A stretch of 64,000 nucleotides of DNA from Paraburkholderia nodosa DSM 21604. Its GTDB lineage: Bacteria > Pseudomonadota > Gammaproteobacteria > Burkholderiales > Burkholderiaceae. The position numbers and the translations under genes were made by a program. The notes under the pieces were generated by a model. It was not told where the DNA came from, did not search any database, and saw only the letters and a program-made list of their open reading frames with translations. The DNA is taken from the NCBI RefSeq assembly GCF_000519185.1, contig NZ_JAFA01000005.1:293026-357025 (forward strand), given 5' to 3'. Positions 53,746 through 60,954 of the stretch are shown piece after piece (position 1 is the first letter of the stretch; each line of letters begins with the position of its first letter).

Positions 53746-55048
53746 AGCGACGGCGGCGCGTCGTTTTATTGCTACGCGCCGCCAGTTGATGGGCGGCCGT
53801 CGTGCCGCCTTTTTCACTGTTTTTTCCACCGTTTTCTCCGCCGCTCTTTCAATCGTTCCGGCTGCCGCGTTTGCCGTGGCGGCCGGGTTGAGTACGGCTG
53901 TTCGTGTGACATTCGGTGTGGCTTTTGGTGTGGCATTCGCGGTGGCGTTGCGTGCGGCGTTGAAGAAAGCGTCGAGCGACGCGGCGCGCGCGGCGCTCAC
54001 GCTGGCGCTCGCGGTCGGCGTTCTCGCCGGTGCCTCGGGCCCGGCGTTCGCTGGCGGCGCCGTCGCCAACACGCCCGGCGTGCACCCGGCCGTGCCCATG
54101 CCGCCCGGCGCGGCGCGCGGCGCGAACGGCGGCATTCCCGGCTTTCATGCCGCGCCCGCCGTGCCGAGCTACGCATCGGGCACGACGGCTGGCGGTCCGG
54201 TGCGCACCCAGCCTGCGCGCATGCCGTTCTACGTCGCCACGCGCGGCAATCTCACGATCTATCTGCTCGGCACGCTCCATGTGGGCGACCCCGCCGACTA
54301 CCCGCCCGGCCAGCCGTTTCGCCCGCCGATTCTCGCGGCGCTCGCCGCGTCGCCCATTCTCGCGCTCGAGCTTTCCCCCGACGATCTGCTCGTTTCCCAG
54401 GACGACGTCTCGAAATACGGGGTGTGCAGACGGCCCTGCCTGCCGGGCCTGTTGCCCGATCCGCTCTGGCAGAAACTCGAGGCGCGCATGCGCGGCAATC
54501 CGGAGGCGCTCGCCGAGATCCGCAAAATGCGGCCGTGGCTCGCTTCGCTGCTCGTGGAGACCTACGACTCGCTGAGCGCCGGCCTGCAGACCGAGTTCGG
54601 CACCGAGGCGCAGCTGCAGAACGTGTTCCTGCGCTGGAAGGGCCGCCGCATCGTCGGGCTGGAGACGCTCGGCGAGCAGATGCGCGCTTTCACGAACCTG
54701 AGCCTCGCACAGCAGCGCGAGATGCTCGCCCAGGACCTCGCGCAGACGCCGGCGCAAAACGTATCCGACGTGCAGACGCTCCTGCACCTGTGGCGCGTGG
54801 GCGACGCCGACGCGATCGCCGCATGGGAATCGGCTCGCACCGAAAAGCTCTCGCACGACGCCCGGGTGGCGGCGTCGGTCGATAACCGCATCGTCTACGA
54901 GCGCAACCGGCGCTTCGTTTCGCGCATGCAGCAATACGTGGCGCCGAACAAGCCGCTCTTCGTTGCCGTCGGCGCGCTGCACCTGGGCGGCCCGAAAGGC
55001 GTGCTCCAGTTGCTGCGCCAGCGTGGCTTCAACGTCGACCCAGGTTGA
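53723..55048 (+). CDS. TraB/GumN-family protein
   Basis: The TraB/GumN (ChaN/erythromycin-esterase-like) domain covers about residues 160-440. YLLGTLHVGDPADYPPG holds the GTxH motif, ALELSPDDL the acidic site, and VAVGALHLGGPKGVLQLLRQ the C-terminal GxxHL motif. Related proteins are metal-dependent proteases or hydrolases (TIKI type). Two hydrophobic segments near the N-terminus suggest export or anchoring. ATG 53723 follows GGGGGAAGAGG and overlaps dppF; ATG 53789 is an alternative without a clear ribosome site. Length 441 from 53723. Function with the peptide importer is a guess from position only. Confidence 0.75.
   Translation: MGGPCRPEATAARRFIATRRQLMGGRRAAFFTVFSTVFSAALSIVPAAAFAVAAGLSTAVRVTFGVAFGVAFAVALRAALKKASSDAARAALTLALAVGVLAGASGPAFAGGAVANTPGVHPAVPMPPGAARGANGGIPGFHAAPAVPSYASGTTAGGPVRTQPARMPFYVATRGNLTIYLLGTLHVGDPADYPPGQPFRPPILAALAASPILALELSPDDLLVSQDDVSKYGVCRRPCLPGLLPDPLWQKLEARMRGNPEALAEIRKMRPWLASLLVETYDSLSAGLQTEFGTEAQLQNVFLRWKGRRIVGLETLGEQMRAFTNLSLAQQREMLAQDLAQTPAQNVSDVQTLLHLWRVGDADAIAAWESARTEKLSHDARVAASVDNRIVYERNRRFVSRMQQYVAPNKPLFVAVGALHLGGPKGVLQLLRQRGFNVDPG
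53752..53783. repeat. Inverted repeat after dppF
   Basis: GGCGGCGCGT (53752-53761) pairs perfectly with ACGCGCCGCC (53774-53783). It lies seven bases after the dppF stop, within or just before the start of the TraB/GumN gene. No T run follows, so termination is doubtful. Confidence 0.75.
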
Positions 55049-55100
55049 GCCGGCTTGGGTCTTTGCGCCCGAATCTCGCGGCCGCGCGCGGCCTGAACGC

Positions 55101-55129
55101 AAAAAAGCCGGCTTTCGCCGGCTTTTTTT
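55101..55129. terminator. Bidirectional terminator between the TraB/GumN gene and DUF979
   Basis: AAAAAAGCCGGC and GCCGGCTTTTTTT pair around TTTC. It serves both convergent transcripts. Confidence 0.9.
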
Positions 55130-55150
55130 GCAACCGCATGCGTACGCGGG

Positions 55151-56104
55151 TCAAAACCCGAACACATTCAGCAGCACGATATTCGCCGCGAGGATGCCCA
55201 GCGCCGTGGGCACCTGCGCGCGTATCACCGCGTTCTTGTCGGGCAGCTCCAGCAGCGCCGCGGGCACCATGTTGAAGTTCGCGGCCATCGGCGTCATGAG
55301 CGTGCCGCAGTAGCCCGAGAACATGCCGATGGCGGCCATCATCGCCGGATTGACGTGGAACACGCCCACCAGCACCGGCACGCCCACGCCGCCCGTCATC
55401 ACCGGAAACGCGGCGAAGCCGTTGCCCATGATGATCGTGAAGAGCGCCATGCCCACGCAATAGACCACCACGGCGACGAAGCGCACGTCCATGTTGATGT
55501 ACGACGTCGTCACGTGCGCCACGGCCTTGCCCACGCCCGCGTCCGAGAACACGAGGCCGAGCATCCCGAGCATCTGCGGCAGGACGGCGGCCCACGAGAG
55601 CGCGTCGACGAGGCGGCGGGTTTCCTTCATCGACTGGCCGACGCTATCGCGCGTGATGATGCAGGCGATGACGAGCGCGATCACGCAGCCAATGCCGAAG
55701 CCGATCAGCGTGACGTTCTTCGGGTCGATGAGCGCCTTGCCGCCGAATACGAGATGGCTGGCCGCGAGCGTGAGCACGACGGTGACGACGGGAATGGTGA
55801 GCGCGGGCACGAAAAGCTTGTTGCCCAGCCGCTTCGCACTGGCGATACGCGTTTCGAGCGCGAGCACCTTGGGCTTGGCGGCCGTCACGCCGCCGAGACC
55901 CGCGATGAGCGCCATGGCGAGCACGAGCACGCCCACGACTTCGGCGGGCAGCAGGTCGCCGACGAGAAAGATGAGCGCGTAGAGCAGCCAGAAGCCGCCC
56001 GCCGTGAAGCGGCGCGGATGCTCGCGGTCCATCACGATCATGCCGCCGACGATCAGCAGCACGATGCCGAGCAGCCAGAAGAGCCAGTTGAGGGTGAGCG
56101 TCAT
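55151..56104 (-). CDS. DUF979 membrane protein, putative permease subunit
   Basis: This 317-residue polytopic membrane protein with about nine hydrophobic helices fits DUF979. Conserved-looking parts include IIMGNGFAAFPVMTGGVGVP and AAIGMFSGYCGTLMTPMAAN, then FNMVPAALLEL; these Gly/Asn-rich re-entrant-like stretches resemble transporter cores. It overlaps the DUF969 gene by ATGA and sits downstream of it, next to 5-oxoprolinase genes. A two-part carrier for 5-oxoproline or a related compound is inferred, not shown. Confidence 0.82.
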   Translation of the reverse strand: MTLTLNWLFWLLGIVLLIVGGMIVMDREHPRRFTAGGFWLLYALIFLVGDLLPAEVVGVLVLAMALIAGLGGVTAAKPKVLALETRIASAKRLGNKLFVPALTIPVVTVVLTLAASHLVFGGKALIDPKNVTLIGFGIGCVIALVIACIITRDSVGQSMKETRRLVDALSWAAVLPQMLGMLGLVFSDAGVGKAVAHVTTSYINMDVRFVAVVVYCVGMALFTIIMGNGFAAFPVMTGGVGVPVLVGVFHVNPAMMAAIGMFSGYCGTLMTPMAANFNMVPAALLELPDKNAVIRAQVPTALGILAANIVLLNVFGF

Positions 56105-56844
56105 GCTTCGTCTCCCTGTGCACGGTCTGCACCCTTGGCGTCGCTCGCGCTGCGCGTGCCGCCCAGTTCGCGTTCGAGCTTGCGGTCGAGCAGCCAGAGC
56201 CGCGCGCCGTGAATCAGAAACGCGCAGATCGCCGTGGGAATGCCCCAGAACGCCACATGGATCGGCTCGACCGAAACGCCCGCTTCCTTGAGCAGCGTGA
56301 CCATCAGCACGATCGCGCCGAACGCGACGAAGATGTCCTCGCCGAAGAAGAGGCCCACGTTGTCGGTCGCGGCCGAGTAGGCGCGTAGCTTGTAGCGCAC
56401 GGCGTCGGAGAGCTTGCCGAAACGGTTTTCGGTGGCGCCTTCGGCCATCGGCGCGATGAGCGGCCGCACCATCTGCGGATGGCCGCCGAGGCCCGTCAAG
56501 CCGACGGCGGCGGTCAGTTCGCGCACGAGCAGATAGACGATGAGCAGACGCCCGGCGGTGGCCGCCTTGATGCTGCCGATCCAGATCTGCGCGCGCTCAC
56601 GCAGGCCGTGGCGTTCCAGCAGCCCGATCACGGCGAGCGGCAACAGGATGATGAGCGGAATATTGCGGGTCTTGATGAAGCCGGTGCCGATGGCGGCGAG
56701 AATCTTCGCGACCGGAAAGCCCGCGGCGAGACCGGTGACGACGGCCGCCGCGGCGACGATCAGCATCGGATTGAAGCGTAACAGGAAGCCGGCGATGATG
56801 ACGGCCACGCCGATCAGCGGCCATAAGTTGACGGTGCTCTGCAT
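56101..56844 (-). CDS. DUF969 membrane protein, putative permease subunit
   Basis: This 247-residue polytopic protein fits DUF969. PLIGVAVIIAGFLLRFNPML opens it, with GFIKTRNIPLIILLPLAVIG and AVGLTGLGGHPQMVRPLIAP central and the acidic/polar DNVGLFFGEDIFVAFGAIVL later. The ATG at 56844 (MQSTVNLWPLIGVAV) follows GGAGATCCAC; the longer frame is spurious. It always pairs with DUF979 and here lies 219 bp downstream of pxpA. Confidence 0.82.
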   Translation of the reverse strand: MQSTVNLWPLIGVAVIIAGFLLRFNPMLIVAAAAVVTGLAAGFPVAKILAAIGTGFIKTRNIPLIILLPLAVIGLLERHGLRERAQIWIGSIKAATAGRLLIVYLLVRELTAAVGLTGLGGHPQMVRPLIAPMAEGATENRFGKLSDAVRYKLRAYSAATDNVGLFFGEDIFVAFGAIVLMVTLLKEAGVSVEPIHVAFWGIPTAICAFLIHGARLWLLDRKLERELGGTRSASDAKGADRAQGDEA

Positions 56845-56921
56845 GTGGATCTCCAAACGTATTGGCTTGTCGTTGATTGCCGCGGATAGCGGCGTTGACT
56901 TCGCGGCTCTGATGGCCATTC

Positions 56922-56953
56922 GTACAACTACGAACCTGCTTGGTACAACTACG
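56922..56953. repeat. Direct repeat upstream of the DUF969-DUF979 operon
   Basis: GTACAACTACG occurs at 56922-56932 and again at 56943-56953, a 21-bp period or two helical turns. It is 78-109 bp before the DUF969 start. On the minus strand TTGTAC and TACGAA, 18 bp apart, could also be promoter elements that overlap the repeats. Confidence 0.7.
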
Positions 56954-57016
56954 CTTGGCAAGCTTGCGCTGCCGAGGGATTGCCTTGTGAAAACCTTCGG
57001 TGATACGGCTCGATTG

Positions 57017-57038
57017 GCGCGCGGCGCATGCCGCGCGC
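57017..57038. repeat. Hairpin after pxpA
   Basis: GCGCGCGGC pairs perfectly with GCCGCGCGC around GCAT, 26 bp past the pxpA stop. Without a T run it is at best a weak terminator or an mRNA end stabiliser between pxpA and DUF969. Confidence 0.6.
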
Positions 57039-57063
57039 TTTGCTGCGTTCAAACGCGCGTGCG

Positions 57064-57819
57064 TCAGACTTCGGCGGCCCCCGCCGCGCGCACGCCGATG
57101 CCTGCGTCGTCGAGCGCCGTGCGGATGCGCCGCGCGAACGCGAGCGCGTGCGGGCCGTCGCCGTGCAGGCAAATGGTCTGCGCGTTCAGCGGCACCCAGG
57201 CCCCGTTCACGGCCTGCACTCGCTGCTCGCGGATCATCGCGAGCGTGCGCGCGAGCACGGCGTCTTCGTCGTCGAGCAACGCGCCCGGCTCGCTGCGCGG
57301 CACGAGCGAGCCGTCCGCGCGATAGCCGCGGTCGGCGAACACTTCCTCGATCGCCACGAGCCCCGCTTCGCGCGCCGCCGTCACAAGGCCGCTGCCCGCG
57401 AGCGCGAACACCGTCACGGACGGATCGAAGTCGTGCACGGCGGAGACGATGGCCTCGGCGATCTGCGGGTCACGCGCGGCCTGGTTGTAGAGCGCGCCGT
57501 GCGGCTTCACGTGGGCGATGCGTCCGCCTTCGGCCTGGGCGATCGCGGAGAGCGCGCCGAGTTGATACAGCACGCCCGCGTAGATTTCCTCGGGCGGCAG
57601 GTTCATCTCCTTGCGGCCGAAGTTCTCGGGGTCGTTGAAGCTCGGATGCGCGCCGATCGACACGCCTTTTTCCACGGCCCAGCGCACGCATTCGCGCATG
57701 GCGTTGGCGCCGCCCGCGTGCCAGCCGCACGCGATGTTGGCGGAGCTCACGAGGTCGAGCAGCGCCTCGTCGGAGCCGCAGCCTTCGCCGAGATCGGCGT
57801 TCAGATCGATGGTGGTCAT
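57064..57819 (-). CDS. pxpA: 5-oxoprolinase subunit PxpA (LamB/YcsF)
   Basis: PxpA, with PxpB and PxpC, hydrolyses 5-oxoproline (pyroglutamate) to glutamate using ATP. The family start [20 protein letters not shown] is followed by [27 protein letters not shown] and [15 protein letters not shown]. Length 251. It is the third gene of a pxpB-pxpC-pxpA order, 45 bp after pxpC. Confidence 0.95.
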   Translation of the reverse strand: MTTIDLNADLGEGCGSDEALLDLVSSANIACGWHAGGANAMRECVRWAVEKGVSIGAHPSFNDPENFGRKEMNLPPEEIYAGVLYQLGALSAIAQAEGGRIAHVKPHGALYNQAARDPQIAEAIVSAVHDFDPSVTVFALAGSGLVTAAREAGLVAIEEVFADRGYRADGSLVPRSEPGALLDDEDAVLARTLAMIREQRVQAVNGAWVPLNAQTICLHGDGPHALAFARRIRTALDDAGIGVRAAGAAEV

Positions 57820-57863
57820 GATGGGTTCCTCTTACTGCTCGTCTTACCGATGGTGCTTGAAAA

Positions 57864-58931
57864 TCACGCGCTCGCGGCCGCGTTCGCGCGGCGGCTCGCA
57901 AAGCGCTCGTCGTGCATGGCGATCGCGGTGTCGATCTGCCGCAAATACGCCCGTTCCTCTTCCAGCGCCGCGCGCGCGGCGGCCGGGGTCGCTTCCATGA
58001 AACGCACGCCACCGGTGAGCCGCACCTGGGCGAGCTTCCACCAGTCGGCGCGAATCACGGAGCCGATCTTCGGGTAGCCGCCCGTGGTCTGCGCGTCGGC
58101 CATCAGCACGATCGGCTGGCCGCTCGGTGGCACCTGGATCGTGCCGGGCAGCACGGCGTGCGAGAGCAGGTCCACGCCGTTCGCGCGCGCGAGCGGCGTG
58201 CCCGTGAGCCGGAAGCCCATGCGGTTGCTGTTGGGCGTGATCTGCCATTCGTCGGACCACAGCGCGCGCTGCGCCTCGGGTGTGAAGCTGTCGTACTCGG
58301 GGCCGCGCAGCACGCGCACGGGCACGGCCCACGCCATGCCGTCCGCATGGCGTCCGCGCCGGTGATGCGGCTCGTCCGCCAGCGCGAAGTTGCACCACAC
58401 GGGCGCCTTCACGCCGAAGGCCGGCGCGCCCGGGTCGAGCGCGGCGCGCTCGCGGCCCGGCGCGAACGAGGCGCCCGTGGCGAGACGGTCGCCGTCTTTG
58501 AGCGCGCGGCCCGCGAGGCCGCCGAAGCCCGCCGCGAGGTCGGTGCTGCGCGAGCCGAGCATGGGCAGGACGTCGATGCCGCCGGCCACGCACACATAGG
58601 CGCGCATGCCGCGCTTCGCGCCGTTCAGCACGAGTTCCTCGCCGGCGGCCACGGGCAGGCTCCACCACGACCAGACCGGGCGGCCGCCGAGCGTGGCGCC
58701 GAAGTCCGTGCCGGTAATGGCGACGCGCGTGGCGCGCGCGAAGCGCAGCGCGACGGGGCCGAAGGTGATTTCCACGCCGGCGGCGTCGGGCCGGTTGCCG
58801 ACGAGGCGGTTGCCCACTTCGAGCGCGAGCGCATCGAGCGCGCCGCCGGTGGCGACGCCCAGATGCCGGTAGCCGGGGCGGCCGAGATCCTGGACCGTGG
58901 TGAGCAGGCCCGCGCGTAGTACTTCGATCAT
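57864..58931 (-). CDS. pxpC: 5-oxoprolinase subunit PxpC (KipA/biotin-dependent carboxyltransferase-like)
   Basis: PxpC activates the lactam with PxpB. Conserved features are LTTVQDLGRPGYRHLGVATG near residues 10-29, GVEITFGPVALRFA, RAYVCVAGGIDVLPMLGSRS and ILVADAQTTGGYPKI-like QPIVLMADAQTTGGYPKIGS. Length 355, slightly longer than the E. coli YbgK form because of a C-terminal helical tail. It overlaps pxpB by ATGA. Confidence 0.94.
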   Translation of the reverse strand: MIEVLRAGLLTTVQDLGRPGYRHLGVATGGALDALALEVGNRLVGNRPDAAGVEITFGPVALRFARATRVAITGTDFGATLGGRPVWSWWSLPVAAGEELVLNGAKRGMRAYVCVAGGIDVLPMLGSRSTDLAAGFGGLAGRALKDGDRLATGASFAPGRERAALDPGAPAFGVKAPVWCNFALADEPHHRRGRHADGMAWAVPVRVLRGPEYDSFTPEAQRALWSDEWQITPNSNRMGFRLTGTPLARANGVDLLSHAVLPGTIQVPPSGQPIVLMADAQTTGGYPKIGSVIRADWWKLAQVRLTGGVRFMEATPAAARAALEEERAYLRQIDTAIAMHDERFASRRANAAASA

Positions 58932-59587
58932 GCGTGGAGCTCCGCGATGGTGAAACGCACGCGGTCGCCTGGCATGAGCAGCGAAGGCGGATTGCGCGAA
59001 GCGTCGAACAGCTTCGCGGCGGTGCGGCCGATCAGTTGCCAGCCGCCTGGCGAGGCGGCCGGATAAATGCCCGTCTGCTCCCCGCCGATGCCCACCGATC
59101 CGGCCGGGACGGCAATGCGCGGCTCGCGGCGGCGCGGCGTGTGCAGCGCGGGTTCGAGACCGCCGAGATAGGCGAAGCCGGGTTGAAAGCCGAGGAAGAA
59201 CACCGTGTAGACGCCCGCGGCATGGCGCGCGGCGACGTCGGCGGCGGCGAGCGCGCAGTGCTGCGCGACGGCTTCGAGATCGGGGCCGTCTGCGCCGCCA
59301 TAGACCACCGGTATCTCGACTTCGCTGCCTGCTGCGCTCGCGTCTTCGGCGTCGCGCCAGGCGTTGCGCAGCGCGCCGGCGAGCGCCGCGGCGTCGGCCG
59401 AGAGCGGATCGAAGGTGATCGTCAGGTTGTTCATGCCGGGCACCACCTCGCGCACCGGCGCCCAGCCGCGCGCGAGCGCAGCGACGGCCCAGACGCGGCG
59501 CTGGACCTCGAGCGTGGCGGGCGGCGGCGCTTCACAGACGAGCGCTTCGTCACCGAGAGGAAAAATGCGAGGGTCAGAATTCGGCAT
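58928..59587 (-). CDS. pxpB: 5-oxoprolinase subunit PxpB (KipI-like)
   Basis: PxpB carries the KipI/AHS1 fold. The motifs VVPGMNNLTITFDPL, EIPVVYGGADGPDLE, FFLGFQPGFAYLGGLEPALH and PAGSVGIGGEQTGIYPAASP are conserved. The ATG at 59587 gives MPNSDPRIFPLGDEALV; the frame beyond it crosses the regulatory gap. Length 219. It is first in the operon and diverges from a MarR-type regulator. Confidence 0.94.
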   Translation of the reverse strand: MPNSDPRIFPLGDEALVCEAPPPATLEVQRRVWAVAALARGWAPVREVVPGMNNLTITFDPLSADAAALAGALRNAWRDAEDASAAGSEVEIPVVYGGADGPDLEAVAQHCALAAADVAARHAAGVYTVFFLGFQPGFAYLGGLEPALHTPRRREPRIAVPAGSVGIGGEQTGIYPAASPGGWQLIGRTAAKLFDASRNPPSLLMPGDRVRFTIAELHA

Positions 59588-59672
59588 GTTGGATCGATGA
59601 GGGGACGGGTTCGACCGGTCGAAAATGGGCGCACGGGACGGCCGGTGCCGTTCCTTCCTAGCGTACATTGTC

Positions 59673-59694
59673 GATAAATTATCTACAATTTATC
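59673..59694. promoter_or_regulatory. Palindromic operator between pxpB and the MarR-type regulator
   Basis: GATAAATT (59673-59680) and AATTTATC (59687-59694) form a perfect inverted repeat with a six-base spacer. It stands out as an AT-rich island in GC-rich DNA and is in the shared gap of a regulator and its likely target. That fits a MarR-dimer site. Confidence 0.7.
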
Positions 59695-59791
59695 AATAAG
59701 CGTTTTCGCCAGGCGCACCGAAAACACACTGCAATTACACTCACGCCACGCCGCTTTGCCTTTTCGAACACCGACTACCGGGTTATCTGCC

Positions 59792-60304
59792 ATGTCGCGC
59801 CAGCCGACCAAGATCGTTTCGTCCGAACATCTCGTCTCCGAGTCGAGCGCCGAGCTTTCCGAGTTCGAGTACGCGCTCATCATGGCGAGCAACGCGTTCA
59901 ACCGCTGGATGGTGCGCTGCATGTCGGCGGCGGGCGTGAAGGACATGACGCCGATCGAGGTGTCGCTGCTCCATCACGTCGGCCATCGCGAGCGGCGCAA
60001 GAAGCTCGCGGATATCTGCTTCGTGCTCAACATCGAGGACACGCACGTGGCCACGTATGCGTTGAAGAAGCTTGTCTCCAGAGGGTATGTAAAAAGCGAA
60101 AAGACCGGCAAGGAAGTCTTCTTTTCGGTCACGCCGGAAGGCCAGGAACTGTGCCTGCGCTACCGCGACGTGCGCGAGAGTTGCCTCATCGCGACGCTCA
60201 AGGAAAGCGGCCTCACGAACCAGCAGATCGGCGACGCCGCGCAACTCATGCGCAATGCGTCGGGGCTCTATGACACGGCCGCGCGCGCGGCGGCTTCGCT
60301 CTGA
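59792..60304 (+). CDS. MarR/winged-helix transcriptional regulator, likely of the pxp operon
   Basis: This 170-residue regulator has a winged helix at about residues 60-125 (MTPIEVSLLHHVGHRERRKK, LADICFVLNIEDTHVATYAL, KKLVSRGYVKSEKTGKEVFF) within a helical dimerisation frame, as in MarR proteins. The ATG at 59792 (MSRQPTKIVSSEHL) is chosen; a TTG at 59756 would add 12 residues, and neither has a strong ribosome site. Control of pxpBCA is inferred from divergence and the palindrome upstream. Confidence 0.82.
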   Translation: MSRQPTKIVSSEHLVSESSAELSEFEYALIMASNAFNRWMVRCMSAAGVKDMTPIEVSLLHHVGHRERRKKLADICFVLNIEDTHVATYALKKLVSRGYVKSEKTGKEVFFSVTPEGQELCLRYRDVRESCLIATLKESGLTNQQIGDAAQLMRNASGLYDTAARAAASL

Positions 60305-60319
60305 GCGACCAGGGTGGGT

Positions 60320-60934
60320 TCAGCGCTCACGTGAACGTTGGCAAAGATGCGTGGCGGCTTCGGTCACCACGGCATCGAGCGGCAGGTCGTGCGCCTCGCG
60401 CGCGAGCACGCCATCGTCGATGCGGCACGCTTCATACGCAATGCCAACCGTGACGGGCAACGCCTCGCCAGGCCACGCGGCCAGCGTGCGGTCGTAGTAG
60501 CCGCCGCCGTAGCCGAGGCGATAGCCGTCGCGATCGAAACCCACGCAGGGCACGAAGAGAAGATCGGGCACGATCCGTTCCTGCGCTTGCGGCTCGAGGA
60601 TCCCGTGATGGCCTTCGCGCATCGGTGCGTCGGGCGTCCAGGCGTGAAAGAGGAGCGGCGTGTGGCGTTCGGGAATGGCGGGCAGGGCGGCGCGGCGTGA
60701 CGCATCGGCGGCGAGCCAGGCGGTGATCCAGGCGCGCGCATCGAACTCGCCGCGCAAGGGCCAGTAGAACCCGATCGAACGCGGCGAAAATCGCGCGACG
60801 AGCGCATCGAGACGAGCCGCGAGTGACGCACCGATTGCCACGTCGGAAGCCGCCTCAATTCGCCGAGGAAGCAGCCTTGTACGCCAGTCCTTTTTGGATT
60901 CCGTGTGAGGGTTGCGTGCTATGCTTGGGTTCAC
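60320..60934 (-). CDS. 5-formyltetrahydrofolate cyclo-ligase
   Basis: This enzyme uses ATP to turn 5-formyl-THF into 5,10-methenyl-THF. The family signature is DGYRLGYGGGYYDRTLAAWP near residues 135-154, and the N-terminal IGFYWPLRGEFDARAWI is conserved. The GTG at 60934 has GGAG six bases upstream and gives MNPSIARNPHTESKKDWRTR; the longer open frame runs into the divergent slt gene. Length 204. E. coli calls it ygfA/fau. Its product feeds MetF, encoded 13 kb away. Confidence 0.9.
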   Translation of the reverse strand: MNPSIARNPHTESKKDWRTRLLPRRIEAASDVAIGASLAARLDALVARFSPRSIGFYWPLRGEFDARAWITAWLAADASRRAALPAIPERHTPLLFHAWTPDAPMREGHHGILEPQAQERIVPDLLFVPCVGFDRDGYRLGYGGGYYDRTLAAWPGEALPVTVGIAYEACRIDDGVLAREAHDLPLDAVVTEAATHLCQRSRER

Positions 60935-60954
60935 CTCGCGCTCCAGAAATAACG

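Noticed and set aside
53752..53783. Perfect 10-bp inverted repeat after dppF as a terminator
   Set aside because: No T run follows on either strand and it lies inside or at the edge of the next gene. It is kept only as a repeat.
57017..57038. GC hairpin after pxpA as a Rho-independent terminator
   Set aside because: The stem is perfect but there is no U tract on the pxpA side, so termination cannot be claimed.
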